DNA from: an uncultured Bacteroidales bacterium
GTDB taxonomy: Bacteria > Bacteroidota > Bacteroidia > Bacteroidales > Bacteroidaceae
Assembly (NCBI GenBank): GCA_902779085.1
Contig: CACYZY010000003.1
Location: forward strand, 124,001 to 188,000
Reading direction: 5' to 3'
DNA: 64,000 nucleotides
Shown here: piece after piece, positions 1-9,272 of the stretch
Position numbering within the stretch: the first letter of the stretch is position 1
Layout of the letters: each line of letters opens with the position of its first letter
Program-made: the position numbers and the translations under genes
Notes under the pieces: generated by a model
Told to the model about the DNA's origin: nothing
The model's database searches: none
Seen by the model: the letters and a program-made list of their open reading frames with translations, nothing else

Positions 1-1
1 G

Positions 2-1027
2 TTGCCTGCAACAGCACAGGTGTCTGTAGAGGCATCCATCGACTCGTTAGAGCTGCTGATAGGTGAACAGGCTCATATTACTCTACAGGTATCGCTAGAT
101 GCTGACAGACACTTGCAGCTACCCATCTATCCAGACACACTTGTAAGGGGGGTTGAAGTGTTGGATATAGCAACGCCTGATACGCAGTACATCAACGACA
201 ATAAGCGCATGCTCATTAAAGAAGTGTATACGATTACTTCGTTCGATTCTGCATTGTATTACCTGCCCCCAATGGAGGTTAAAGTAGAGGAAGATACATA
301 TAAATCCAATCCATTAGCTCTTAAGGTGATGACAATGCCTGTTGACACTTTGCATCCTGAACAATTCTTTGGCCCCAAAGATGTGATGAAACCTGATTTC
401 GTGTGGGCGGACTGGTATGGTATTATTGCTTGCGTCGTACTATGGGTGCCTGCCATATTCTTATTGTTTTATCTTATTAAACGCTTCCGTGACAATCAGC
501 CTATCATCCGCAAGGTGAAGATAGAACCAAAGTTACCACCTCATCAAGAAGCCATGCAGGAGATTGATCGAATTCGCAACGAGAAAGTATGGCAACACGG
601 TTTACAAAAGGAGTATTATACCCAACTTACAGACACGTTGCGTAATTATATAGAAAGGCGATTCGGTTTTAGGGCATTAGAGATGACCACTGACCAGATA
701 ATCGACCGTCTCGAGAGCATTCACGATGCCGAAGCTATGAGAGAATTACGTTCATTACTGCAAACGGCTGATCTCGTGAAATTTGCAAAGTTTATCCCTA
801 TGATGAATGAAAACGATGCCAACCTATTGAATGCTGTTAATTTCATTAATGAGACTCGTGAGGCCGAAGATCCTAATGCCAAACACGAACCCACAGAAAT
901 CACCATTGTTGAGAAGCGACCACTCCGTACCAAGATACTCTTGGGCTTAGGAATTGCACTCATTTCTATCTTCTTGATTGGATCATTGGTGTATGTTAGT
1001 ATGGAATTGTATAATAATTTAGCATAA
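2..1027 (+). CDS. Bat-operon membrane protein upstream of BatA (5' partial)
   Basis: The reading frame is open to the left edge, so the first residues are not a real start and the gene is 5' truncated. The visible part has an extracytoplasmic beta-rich domain (about residues 1-130), a membrane helix near 138-160, a cytoplasmic charged helical stretch, and a second membrane helix close to the C-terminus (about 312-334). This layout and its place 9 bp before batA fit the hypothetical/DUF4381-like membrane protein found between the MoxR-DUF58 genes and batA in Bacteroides aerotolerance operons. It probably belongs to the Bat membrane complex. Its exact biochemical role is unknown. Confidence 0.75.
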   Translation: MPATAQVSVEASIDSLELLIGEQAHITLQVSLDADRHLQLPIYPDTLVRGVEVLDIATPDTQYINDNKRMLIKEVYTITSFDSALYYLPPMEVKVEEDTYKSNPLALKVMTMPVDTLHPEQFFGPKDVMKPDFVWADWYGIIACVVLWVPAIFLLFYLIKRFRDNQPIIRKVKIEPKLPPHQEAMQEIDRIRNEKVWQHGLQKEYYTQLTDTLRNYIERRFGFRALEMTTDQIIDRLESIHDAEAMRELRSLLQTADLVKFAKFIPMMNENDANLLNAVNFINETREAEDPNAKHEPTEITIVEKRPLRTKILLGLGIALISIFLIGSLVYVSMELYNNLA

Positions 1028-1036
1028 AGTGAGATA

Positions 1037-2020
1037 ATGGTTTTTGCTGATAGTGGATATTTGTTTTTGTTGCTCCTGCTCATTCCTCTTATTGTGGGGT
1101 ATGTGCTGAGTCGTAAGAAGGCAGATGCGTCATTGCAGATCTCTGACGCTTCAGTCTACGCCCATGCGCCAAAATCTTACAAAAACTACCTAATACACGT
1201 ACCATTCATTCTTAGGATGCTGGCGTTGGCTTTGCTCATCATGGTTTTGGCTCGCCCACAAACCACCAATAGCTGGCAAAATAGCGAGATGGAGGGTATT
1301 GATATTATGCTGGCGATAGACGTGTCCACCAGTATGTTGGCAGAGGACCTAAAGCCTAATCGATTAGAAGCTGCAAAACAGGTGGCTGCTGAGTTTATCA
1401 ACGGTCGTCCTAATGACAATATAGGCATTACATTGTTTGCTGGGGAGAGTTTCACCCAATGCCCGTTAACCGTAGATCATACAGTACTGCTTAATCTTAT
1501 CAAAGACGTACAATGCGGATTTATCGAAGACGGAACTGCAATAGGAATGGGCATCGCTAATGCCGTGAGTCGTTTGAAAGAGAGTAAGGCAAAGTCGAAG
1601 GTAGTTATTACACTGACTGATGGAACCAACAACAGTGGCGACATTTCGCCTCTTACAGCTGCAGAAATTGCTAAGAGCTTCGGTATCAGGGTCTATACTA
1701 TCGGTGTGGGGACCAATGGTATGGCTCCATATCCTTACCAGGTAGGAGGCACTGTACAGTATGTCAACTTGCCTGTAGAGATTGATGAGAAGATGCTGAG
1801 TGAGATTGCTAGCATTACACAAGGTAACTATTTCCGTGCCACTAGCAACTCAAAGTTGGAGGAAGTATATCAGGAAATCGATAAGTTGGAAAAGACCAAA
1901 CTCAATGTTCGTCAGTTTAGTAAACGTGATGAGAAGTACGAGTGGTTTGCTTTGGCAGCATTACTATGTGTTTTGCTGGAAATACTACTGCGCAATTCCA
2001 TTTTAAAGAAGATTCCTTAA
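1037..2020 (+). CDS. batA: BatA, VWA-domain aerotolerance protein
   Basis: Membrane-anchored von Willebrand factor A protein of the Bacteroides aerotolerance (Bat) operon. Two N-terminal membrane segments (about residues 8-25 and 52-72) precede a VWA domain carrying the metal-ion-dependent adhesion motif D-x-S-x-S at Asp95/Ser97/Ser99. A further membrane helix lies near the C-terminus (about 301-320). Length (327 aa) is normal for the family. It starts 9 bp after the upstream membrane protein and is followed by the paralogue BatB, with batC-D-E after that. The Bat complex is linked to oxidative and envelope stress tolerance. The molecular substrate is not established. Confidence 0.93.
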   Translation: MVFADSGYLFLLLLLIPLIVGYVLSRKKADASLQISDASVYAHAPKSYKNYLIHVPFILRMLALALLIMVLARPQTTNSWQNSEMEGIDIMLAIDVSTSMLAEDLKPNRLEAAKQVAAEFINGRPNDNIGITLFAGESFTQCPLTVDHTVLLNLIKDVQCGFIEDGTAIGMGIANAVSRLKESKAKSKVVITLTDGTNNSGDISPLTAAEIAKSFGIRVYTIGVGTNGMAPYPYQVGGTVQYVNLPVEIDEKMLSEIASITQGNYFRATSNSKLEEVYQEIDKLEKTKLNVRQFSKRDEKYEWFALAALLCVLLEILLRNSILKKIP

Positions 2021-2062
2021 TGGAATAAATGATGTGTAACAAAATAAGGAGAATGTGATTAT

Positions 2063-3085
2063 ATGTTCAGATTTGAAGAACCGGCTTATCTTTACTTGCT
2101 GCTTTTGCTGCCAGTATTGACTGCCTTATACATATATTCAAATTATAAACGCCGCAAAGCCATTCGAGAGTTTGGGGATCCAGAACTGATGGCGCCTCTC
2201 ATGCCTGAGGTTTCCAAGCGTCGCCCAGACATCAAGTTTGCATTGATATTGGTGTGCGTCGCGTTGTTTTCTGTACTGCTTGCTCGTCCACAGTTTGGCT
2301 CACGCCTTGAAACAGTGAAGCGTCAAGGCGTAGAAGTGTTGATAGCTCTCGACATCTCTAACTCCATGATGGCACAAGACATAGAACCTAATCGTTTAGA
2401 AAAAGCCAAACGATTAATCTCACAATTGGTGGATAGGATGGAGCAGGATAAAGTGGGACTTATCGTATTTGCAGGCGATGCATTTGTTCAGTTACCTATT
2501 ACCAGTGATTATATATCTGCCAAGATGTTCCTTGAGTCCATCTCGCCAGAACTTATTACCAAGCAAGGTACTGATTTAGGAGCAGCTCTCACATTGGCTA
2601 ATCGTAGTTTTACTACACAACCTGAGGTGGGACGTACGATTATCTTAATAACAGATGGTGAGAATCATGAGGGTGGGGTAGAACAAGCCATTAAAGCACT
2701 AACTGACAAGAATATACAAATTAATGTATTAGGCATAGGGTCGCCTGAAGGTTCTCCTATTCCGATGATTGACTCTCGCGATTTTCGCCGTGACAAAGAT
2801 GGTAACATAGTGGTGACCAAACTCAACGAAACCATGTGTCAAGAATTGGCGAAAGCTGGTAATGGTGTATACGTAAGAGTAGATAATACAAATACGGCTC
2901 AGCGTGCCATTCAACAGGCCATCGATAAATTGGCAAAAGCAGATATAGAAACTCAAGTTTATTCTGACTACAATGAGCAATTCCAAGCCGTAGCATGGCT
3001 GTTGCTATTGTTTCTTTTGGTCGAATTACTCATTTTGGAACGTCAGAACCCATTATTTAATAATATTCATCTTTTCGAGAAATGA
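2063..3085 (+). CDS. batB: BatB, VWA-domain aerotolerance protein
   Basis: Second VWA-domain membrane protein of the Bat operon and a clear paralogue of the preceding gene. Membrane helices lie at about residues 7-26 and 57-75, with a VWA MIDAS motif at Asp97/Ser99/Ser101 and a C-terminal helix near 312-330. BatA and BatB are thought to form a membrane complex with the TPR proteins BatC and BatE. The stop overlaps the batC start by 4 bp (ATGA type), indicating translational coupling. Confidence 0.93.
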   Translation: MFRFEEPAYLYLLLLLPVLTALYIYSNYKRRKAIREFGDPELMAPLMPEVSKRRPDIKFALILVCVALFSVLLARPQFGSRLETVKRQGVEVLIALDISNSMMAQDIEPNRLEKAKRLISQLVDRMEQDKVGLIVFAGDAFVQLPITSDYISAKMFLESISPELITKQGTDLGAALTLANRSFTTQPEVGRTIILITDGENHEGGVEQAIKALTDKNIQINVLGIGSPEGSPIPMIDSRDFRRDKDGNIVVTKLNETMCQELAKAGNGVYVRVDNTNTAQRAIQQAIDKLAKADIETQVYSDYNEQFQAVAWLLLLFLLVELLILERQNPLFNNIHLFEK

Positions 3086-3753
3086 CAATACGTACTTTGA
3101 CATATTCTATACTCTTTCTATCCTGCTCTCTGGCATCACTCGACGTTTTAGCTCAGAAGGCTGAACGTGACTATTTGCGTAAAGGTAATAGGCAATATCA
3201 CGATAGTATGTTTGTGGATGCCGAAGTAAGCTATCGAAAGGCTCTCGAGGCAAAACCTACTTCAGCTATGTCGAGATACAATTTAGGCAACGCGCTGCTT
3301 TTTCAGAACAAGCCTCAAGAAGCGATGAAGGAATTTGAAGCTGCTTCTAAAATGGAACATGACAAAGGCAAATTGGCATCAGTATATCATAATGCAGGCG
3401 TCATTCTGCAAGGCGCTAAACAATACCAACAAGCCATCGAGGCGTATAAGGAATCATTGCGTAATAATCCTACTGACCATGAAACAAGGTATAACCTAGC
3501 ACTCTGTCAGAGATTATTGAAAGACCAAGATCAACAAGGTAGTGGCAATAACCAGCAGCAGGAACAACAACAGCAACAAGAACAGCAGCAGGAACAACAA
3601 CAGCAACAGGATCAACAACAAGATGAAAACCAGATGTCGAAAGAAAATGCAGAACAGTTGCTTAGATCTGCCATGCAAGATGAAAAAGACATACAAGACA
3701 AAGTAAAGAAACAGCAAGTGCTCAAGGGCCGTAAGCTGGAAAAAGATTGGTAA
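3082..3753 (+). CDS. batC: BatC, TPR protein with glutamine-rich tail
   Basis: Periplasmic TPR protein of the Bat operon. An N-terminal signal peptide (about residues 1-24) is followed by TPR repeats (about 30-145). A low-complexity stretch made almost only of Gln with Glu and Asp lies at about 152-182, and the tail is charged and helical. TPR proteins of this operon probably scaffold BatA/BatB. The Gln-rich run is encoded mostly by CAA/CAG triplets and so could vary in length by slippage. Start overlaps batB by 4 bp. Confidence 0.9.
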   Translation: MTIRTLTYSILFLSCSLASLDVLAQKAERDYLRKGNRQYHDSMFVDAEVSYRKALEAKPTSAMSRYNLGNALLFQNKPQEAMKEFEAASKMEHDKGKLASVYHNAGVILQGAKQYQQAIEAYKESLRNNPTDHETRYNLALCQRLLKDQDQQGSGNNQQQEQQQQQEQQQEQQQQQDQQQDENQMSKENAEQLLRSAMQDEKDIQDKVKKQQVLKGRKLEKDW

Positions 3754-3759
3754 ACAATT

Positions 3760-5601
3760 ATGAAGAGAGCTTTCAATATTTGGATTATTCTAAATCTGTG
3801 GGTACTGATAGGCATTCATGCTGCCAATCAGATAGGTATAACGGCTAATGCACCAGATGCTGTAGCCGTTGGCGATCAATTCAGGTTGTCATTCACTATC
3901 AATACACAGAATGTGCGTGACTTTCGTGTAGGCGAAATCAAAGATTTTGATGTCCTCATGGGACCTAGCAGATCGCAACAAAGCAGTGTGCAGATGATTA
4001 ACGGCAAAACCACTTCTACTAGCAGCATAACCTTTACTTATATCCTAATGGCAAACAAGGAAGGTACTTTTACCATCCCTGCTGCAACTGCTATTGCCGA
4101 TGGTAAAGAAGTGGAATCAACACCCTTCAAGGTAAAGGTATTACCCAAAGATGATGCTAATGGGATAGGAGGCGTAGGAGGCAATAACGACACACAAAGT
4201 ACAGGCCGTAACAATGCGTCATTAAGTGCAACCGACTTGTTCGTCACTAGTACCACCAGCAAGACGACCGTTTATGAGCAAGAAGCTATATTACTTACCT
4301 ATAAGATATATGCAGCTGTTGACCTGCGTGGGTTCGACAATGTGAAATTACCCGATTTCAAAGGGTTCCAGTCACAAGAGGTAGAACTCCCTAACGATCG
4401 TCATTGGGAACTCGAGCATTATCGTGGACGCAACTATCGCTCCACCATCTATCGCCAATTTGTGCTGTTCCCCCAACAAACAGGCCAGCTCGAGATTGAG
4501 AGTGCCCGCTTCGACGCTTCTGTGGCACGTGCCACTGAAGCTATTGATCCTTTCGATGCATTCTTCAATCGTGGCAATACCTACGTAGAGATAAAGAAAA
4601 CTCTTACCACACCTAAAATCCTTGTCACAGTAAACCCCTTACCAAGTGGTAAACCTGATGGTTTTACAGGCGGAGTGGGGGATTTTAGTATCAATTCATC
4701 CCTCAGCAGTAACCATGTCAAGGCCAACGATGCTGTGACCCTGAAACTTAACATCACTGGTGTAGGCAACCTCAAACTTATCAAGGCCCCTGAGGTGAAG
4801 TTCCCTGAAGATTTCGAAATCTATGACCCAAAAGTGGATAATCAGTTTCGCTTAACAAGTACAGGTCTTTCCGGTAGTCAAACCATCGAATATTTGGCCA
4901 TTCCTCGTAATGCTGGCAATTATAGGATTCCTGCACTGAAATTCAGTTATTTCGACACCAAAACGAAGAGTTACAAAACACTCACCACTGAGTATTATGA
5001 TTTGCAAGTGGATAAGGGTGACGGCACTGCTACACAAACTGTGTCTAACTTTAACAATAAAGAGGATTTGCGTATACTGAACGAGGATATTCGTTTTATC
5101 AAGCAGAATGATGTGAAACTGCGACCCAGAGGTGGCTATTTTTTCAATTCATTAGCTTATTGGATGTTCTACATTATACCATTGGCAACTCTAATCTTCC
5201 TCTTTATTATCTACCGCCGTCAGATAGCTGAAAATGCAAATATTACAAAGATGAAGAACAAGAAGGCAAACAAGGTGGCGCTCAAGCGTATGAAAGAAGC
5301 TGGTAAGTTGCTGGCTGATGGCAATTGCGATCAGTTCTATGATGAGGTACTCAAAGCACTTTGGGGGTATACCGGTGACAAGCTCAGCATTTCTTCATCT
5401 ATGCTCTCGAAAGACAATATCGAAGGAAAATTGTTAGAGCATCAGGTACCACAGGATGTCATTAACGATTTTATTGACATTCTTAACACTTGTGAGTTTG
5501 CCCGTTTTGCACCAGGAGAGGAGAAAAATCAGAACATGGACAAGGTTTTTGCTTCTGCACTCGACACTATTGGTAAAATGGAAAATACCATCAAGCATTA
5601 A
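3760..5601 (+). CDS. batD: BatD, oxygen-tolerance membrane protein
   Basis: Large Bat-operon protein. It has an N-terminal signal peptide, tandem beta-sandwich extracytoplasmic domains (about residues 25-455), one membrane helix near 470-490 and a cytoplasmic basic/helical tail. The 613-aa length and domain layout match BatD. It probably forms the periplasmic body of the Bat complex. It follows batC by 6 bp and precedes batE by 11 bp in the same frame direction, so it is part of one transcript. Confidence 0.92.
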   Translation: MKRAFNIWIILNLWVLIGIHAANQIGITANAPDAVAVGDQFRLSFTINTQNVRDFRVGEIKDFDVLMGPSRSQQSSVQMINGKTTSTSSITFTYILMANKEGTFTIPAATAIADGKEVESTPFKVKVLPKDDANGIGGVGGNNDTQSTGRNNASLSATDLFVTSTTSKTTVYEQEAILLTYKIYAAVDLRGFDNVKLPDFKGFQSQEVELPNDRHWELEHYRGRNYRSTIYRQFVLFPQQTGQLEIESARFDASVARATEAIDPFDAFFNRGNTYVEIKKTLTTPKILVTVNPLPSGKPDGFTGGVGDFSINSSLSSNHVKANDAVTLKLNITGVGNLKLIKAPEVKFPEDFEIYDPKVDNQFRLTSTGLSGSQTIEYLAIPRNAGNYRIPALKFSYFDTKTKSYKTLTTEYYDLQVDKGDGTATQTVSNFNNKEDLRILNEDIRFIKQNDVKLRPRGGYFFNSLAYWMFYIIPLATLIFLFIIYRRQIAENANITKMKNKKANKVALKRMKEAGKLLADGNCDQFYDEVLKALWGYTGDKLSISSSMLSKDNIEGKLLEHQVPQDVINDFIDILNTCEFARFAPGEEKNQNMDKVFASALDTIGKMENTIKH

Positions 5602-5612
5602 TAAAACGGATT

Positions 5613-6359
5613 ATGAAACAATATATTACTTTAATTTTCGCACTTTTTTTTGTAACTTCTTTGTCATGGGCGCAAACCAAGGCTCAAGCTGACAGTGCAT
5701 ATATTAATAAGGATTATGCACAAGCCATCGAAATCTACGAGTCATTGCTGAAACAAGGTGAATCTGGCGAGATCTATTACAACTTAGGTAATGCGTATTT
5801 TAAGCAAGACGAATTGGGTAGGGCGATACTTAATTACGAGCGTGCTTTACTCTTGCAACCAGGAAACAATGATGTGAACGCTAATCTCGATATTGCTCGT
5901 GCCAAGACTGTAGATAAAATAAATCCTAATCCAGAGGTTTTTTTTGTAGCTTGGACACGTGCGCTCATCAATATGCTACCTGTAGACACATGGGGGAAAT
6001 GGGGTATTGCACTCTTTTTGTGTGCTATAGCTGCTTTGTCTGTCTATTTCTTCACAAAGGGGGTTAAATGGCGTAAAACAGGCTTCTTTATAACACTTAT
6101 CTCACTGATTTTGTGTATTATAGCAAATCTATTTGCATTTGAGCAAAAAGGGAAATTAGACCATCGTAACGATGCCATCGTGCTGTCGCCAAGTGTTACT
6201 GTGAGAAGTACACCTAGCGATGAAGGTACTAGTTTGTTTGTTATTCACGAAGGCCGTAAGGTCAGTATCAAGGATAACAGTATGAAAGAATGGAAAGAAA
6301 TAACATTAGAGGATGGTAAAGTGGGCTGGATTCCTGTTAGTGCGATAGAAATCATCTAA
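5613..6359 (+). CDS. batE: BatE, TPR/SH3 membrane protein
   Basis: Last gene of the Bat operon. A signal peptide is followed by TPR repeats (about residues 25-95), two membrane helices in the middle (roughly 125-145 and 155-175) and a C-terminal bacterial SH3-like domain, recognisable by a V-R-S-T-P core and a final W-I-P motif. Length 248 aa. The SH3-like domain may contact peptidoglycan or partner proteins; this is inference. No terminator follows immediately. The next small gene has its own promoter. Confidence 0.9.
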   Translation: MKQYITLIFALFFVTSLSWAQTKAQADSAYINKDYAQAIEIYESLLKQGESGEIYYNLGNAYFKQDELGRAILNYERALLLQPGNNDVNANLDIARAKTVDKINPNPEVFFVAWTRALINMLPVDTWGKWGIALFLCAIAALSVYFFTKGVKWRKTGFFITLISLILCIIANLFAFEQKGKLDHRNDAIVLSPSVTVRSTPSDEGTSLFVIHEGRKVSIKDNSMKEWKEITLEDGKVGWIPVSAIEII

Positions 6360-6385
6360 GAAAAAGTAAAAACACCACTGAAAGT

Positions 6386-6416
6386 TTTGTGGATAGTATA
6401 TAATTGAGTAATTTCG
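6386..6416 (+). promoter_or_regulatory. Bacteroides-type promoter for the small HTH-like gene
   Basis: TTTG at 6386-6389 and TAATTTCG at 6409-6416 (one mismatch to TAnnTTTG) are separated by 19 bp, the usual spacing for the Bacteroidetes primary sigma factor. The predicted transcript starts about 20 bp before the ATG at 6446. Confidence 0.55.
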
Positions 6417-6445
6417 CAAAAATTAATAATAAAAAGGATACAATC

Positions 6446-6700
6446 ATGAAGAAAATGACATTTAATGAACTTCGTAGAATCAAGGATTCATTGCCTGATG
6501 GCAGCATGCATCGCATTGCCGAGGAACTTGGTCTGGACGTAGAAACAGTTAGAAACTTTTTTGGTGGTGACAACTATAAAGAAGGCAAGGCTGTTGGTAT
6601 ACACGTAGAACCAGGTCCTGATGGTGGCATCGTCGTAATTGATGATACAACTGTTCTTGACAGAGCACTGCAGATTCTTGAAGACTGCGCACGTAAATAA
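6446..6700 (+). CDS. Small HTH-like putative DNA-binding protein
   Basis: An 84-residue protein. I choose the ATG at 6446 over an upstream TTG at 6404 because the TTG lies inside the promoter. The N-terminal half reads as a helix-turn-helix-like segment (about residues 5-35, ending in R-N-F-F-G-G), followed by a short glycine-rich linker and a final helix. Similar short proteins are widespread in Bacteroidales and are annotated as DNA-binding or hypothetical. It has its own promoter and a strong terminator, so it is probably monocistronic. Function unknown. Confidence 0.75.
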   Translation: MKKMTFNELRRIKDSLPDGSMHRIAEELGLDVETVRNFFGGDNYKEGKAVGIHVEPGPDGGIVVIDDTTVLDRALQILEDCARK

Positions 6701-6724
6701 GACATACTATACTTTTTGTATTTT

Positions 6725-6758
6725 AGTCTCCTTGGTTTTCCCATTGGAGACTTTTTTG
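6725..6758 (+). terminator. Rho-independent terminator
   Basis: AGTCTCC (6725-6731) pairs with GGAGACT (6746-6752), followed by a run of T. It ends the transcript of the small HTH-like gene. Confidence 0.8.
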
Positions 6759-6897
6759 TGTACATTTATGATTTGTGAATTTCTTATTTTTATCTACTTA
6801 AATTAAAGGGTAGTTTATTCTATCGATTCATATTAAACATAATTGTGATTATGATTTTAGTTCAATAAAGTCATGTAGTCCGTTTTTGTCTTATGAC

Positions 6898-6928
6898 TTG
6901 GATATTTTCTCTACAATCCATATCTTTG
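6898..6928 (+). promoter_or_regulatory. Bacteroides-type promoter for trmD
   Basis: TTG at 6898-6900 and a perfect TATCTTTG at 6921-6928 with a 20-bp spacer, 21 bp upstream of the trmD ATG. Confidence 0.75.
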
Positions 6929-6949
6929 CAATAATAAAAAAACTCCAAC

Positions 6950-7627
6950 ATGAGAATCGATGTAATTACAGTATATCCAGAAATGATTGAAGGTTTTTTC
7001 AGTTGTTCCATATTAAAACGTGCACAAGACAAAGGCTTGGTAGAAATTCATATCCATAACCTGCGTGACTATACACTCGATAAATACCGTCGTGTGGATG
7101 ACTATCCATTTGGAGGATTTGCAGGTATGGTAATGAAAATTGAACCTGTAGAACGCTGTATAAATGCCTTGAAAGCAGAACGAAATTATGACGAGGTGAT
7201 ATTTGTTACACCTGATGGAGAACAGTTTTGTCAGCCAATGGCAAACTCACTGTCACTCATGGAGAACATCATTATTCTCTGTGGCCATTTCAAAGGCATC
7301 GACTATCGTATTCGTGAGCATTTTATTACCAAGGAAGTAAGTATTGGTGACTATGTACTAACTGGTGGCGAATTAGCAGCTGCAGTAATGGCCGATGCCA
7401 TTGTGCGCATTATTCCAGGAGTTATCAGCGATGAACAATCTGCACTATCCGATTCGTTTCAAGACAACCTGTTGGCAGCACCCGTTTATACCCGTCCTTC
7501 AGATTATAACGGATGGAAAGTGCCTGATATACTGCTATCTGGTAACGAAGCCAAAATCAAGGAATGGGAAATGGAACAATCTATCGAACGAACCAAACGT
7601 TTGCGCCCAGATTTACTAAAAAAATGA
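6950..7627 (+). CDS. trmD: tRNA (guanine-N1)-methyltransferase TrmD
   Basis: SAM-dependent SPOUT methyltransferase that forms m1G37 in tRNAs and so prevents frameshifting. Length 225 aa is typical. The trefoil-knot region is visible as the Y-V-L-T-G-G-E-L motif and the later P-x-Y-T-R-P segment with L-L-S-G-N. The conserved GGGAGMVM segment reads GGFAGMVM here. First gene of an apparent trmD-menaquinone cluster. Its stop overlaps the next start (ATGA at 7624-7627). Confidence 0.97.
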   Translation: MRIDVITVYPEMIEGFFSCSILKRAQDKGLVEIHIHNLRDYTLDKYRRVDDYPFGGFAGMVMKIEPVERCINALKAERNYDEVIFVTPDGEQFCQPMANSLSLMENIIILCGHFKGIDYRIREHFITKEVSIGDYVLTGGELAAAVMADAIVRIIPGVISDEQSALSDSFQDNLLAAPVYTRPSDYNGWKVPDILLSGNEAKIKEWEMEQSIERTKRLRPDLLKK

Positions 7628-8337
7628 ATGATAAGCACAACATCGGATCTTTGTTTGACCGTATTGCAAGCAAGTACGACTTTCTGAATCACCTGCTTTC
7701 ACTAAATATCGACAAACTATGGCGCAAGAAAGCCATTAAGTCCATTGTTAAGCATAAAGATTTTGATTATCAATGTCTTGATGTTGCAATTGGGACAGGT
7801 GATCTTGCCATTGAATTGGCCAGCCAGTTAAATAAAAATCATGCTACATACAACATAACAGGTATAGATCTCTCCGCTGAGATGATGCGTATCGGTGAGG
7901 AAAAAGTAAAAAAGTTGGAACTTCAACAAAACATCTCCTTTATGCTAGCAAGTGCACTCGACATCCCATTTGGTTCAAATACCTATGATATTGTTACTTG
8001 TGCTTACGGCGTTCGAAATTTCTCTGATCTTGACGAAGGTCTTATAGAGATGCATCGCGTGCTCAAACCGGGTGGACAGCTCATGATTTTGGAATTCTCA
8101 CAGCCTGACAACAAGTGTATAGCATGGATTTATAACCTTTATTTCTCGTATATTCTGCCTGCTGTGGGAAGATTCTTCAGTAAGGATAAAAACGCATACA
8201 CCTACCTGAATCGTAGCGTTAAAAACTTTGTTTGGGGCAAAAAGATGTGTGATCACCTTGCTGATGTCGGGTTTCATCAGGTAGCTTATAAACCCATAAC
8301 ATTTGGCATAACTACCATATATACAGCAACTAAATAG
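7624..8337 (+). CDS. ubiE: Demethylmenaquinone methyltransferase (UbiE/MenG)
   Basis: SAM-dependent C-methyltransferase of the UbiE family, which carries out the last step of menaquinone synthesis. I set the start at 7624 (237 aa), overlapping trmD by 4 bp, because upstream in-frame codons are trmD shadow. The SAM-binding motif L-D-V-A-x-G-T-G-D lies near residue 50, and family motifs (G-x-R-N-F; E-F-S-x-P) follow. The adjacent menA supports a menaquinone role. Bacteroidales usually lack ubiquinone, so menG is an equally good name. Confidence 0.95.
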   Translation: MNDKHNIGSLFDRIASKYDFLNHLLSLNIDKLWRKKAIKSIVKHKDFDYQCLDVAIGTGDLAIELASQLNKNHATYNITGIDLSAEMMRIGEEKVKKLELQQNISFMLASALDIPFGSNTYDIVTCAYGVRNFSDLDEGLIEMHRVLKPGGQLMILEFSQPDNKCIAWIYNLYFSYILPAVGRFFSKDKNAYTYLNRSVKNFVWGKKMCDHLADVGFHQVAYKPITFGITTIYTATK

Positions 8338-8357
8338 AATAAACTACTATAACCATC

Positions 8358-9239
8358 ATGAAACAATTCTTACTTTGGTTCCGTATTATCCGACCGCAAA
8401 CACTGTTTGCATCGTTATGTCCAGTGTTGGTAGGTCTATTGGTGGCAAGCTTGCATCTTGGCCCATTTAATTGGCGAGGTCATCTTACTGCCGTTTTAAC
8501 CATCTTATGTGCCCTATCATTACAGATTCTGAGCAATCTCATCAATGATTATTATGACTACAAACGTGGAACCGACAAAAAAGGCAGGGTTGGTTTCAAA
8601 CGGGCATTAGCAGAAGGAACGGTTAATGAAAGACAAATTCGTATGGCATGCATCGTTACCTTATCCATTACCATTATTTCAGGACTAATACTTTGTCAAA
8701 TAGGAGGATGGCCCATTATTTTAATTGGTTTAACTGCCATCCTATTTGCGTGGCTCTACACAGCAACTCCCTACTCCCTTTCCTACCTCGGTATTGCCGA
8801 CTTGTTCGTTTTTTTCTATTATGGCGTTTTTGCCTCCTGGGGGACTGAGTGGTTGCAATTCAAAACAGCTGGATGGCTTTTTTATTCCGAGCAATTGACA
8901 TCAGTATATGCAGGAGCTGTTTGTGGATTGATATCTATGTGCGTACTGGCAATCAACAATATACGTGATATGGATGATGACCGTTTGGTTGGCAAACGTA
9001 CCATTCCTGTACGCTTTGGTAAGACATTCGCCTTAGTATTATTCGGTATTCTTGTAGTAGTCATGCCACTATTCGCATGGCTTGCTTTTGGTGTGAATTG
9101 GACATTAGCCGTCATTGTTCCTGCATGTTTCCTCTATTATAAAGTGCTGAATGCACAAGGAACTGCCTATAATCGTTGCCTGCTTATGGCCGGAATCGTT
9201 AACCTCATATACCTCTTTTTGGTATTTATTAGTATTTGA
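8358..9239 (+). CDS. menA: 1,4-dihydroxy-2-naphthoate polyprenyltransferase MenA
   Basis: Polytopic UbiA-superfamily prenyltransferase that attaches the polyprenyl tail to dihydroxynaphthoate in menaquinone synthesis. The first prenyl-diphosphate/Mg site reads N-D-Y-Y-D-Y-K-R-G and the second N-N-I-R-D-M-D-D-D, followed by the typical G-K-R-T-I-P-V segment. Length 293 aa with about eight hydrophobic helices. It lies 20 bp after the methyltransferase that acts on its product. Confidence 0.95.
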   Translation: MKQFLLWFRIIRPQTLFASLCPVLVGLLVASLHLGPFNWRGHLTAVLTILCALSLQILSNLINDYYDYKRGTDKKGRVGFKRALAEGTVNERQIRMACIVTLSITIISGLILCQIGGWPIILIGLTAILFAWLYTATPYSLSYLGIADLFVFFYYGVFASWGTEWLQFKTAGWLFYSEQLTSVYAGAVCGLISMCVLAINNIRDMDDDRLVGKRTIPVRFGKTFALVLFGILVVVMPLFAWLAFGVNWTLAVIVPACFLYYKVLNAQGTAYNRCLLMAGIVNLIYLFLVFISI

Positions 9240-9272
9240 TTTTCAGTATAATTGACTTAATAATTAATATAA

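Noticed and set aside
3514-3717. Leu-rich minus-strand frame
   Set aside because: It is only the complement of the Gln-rich run of batC.
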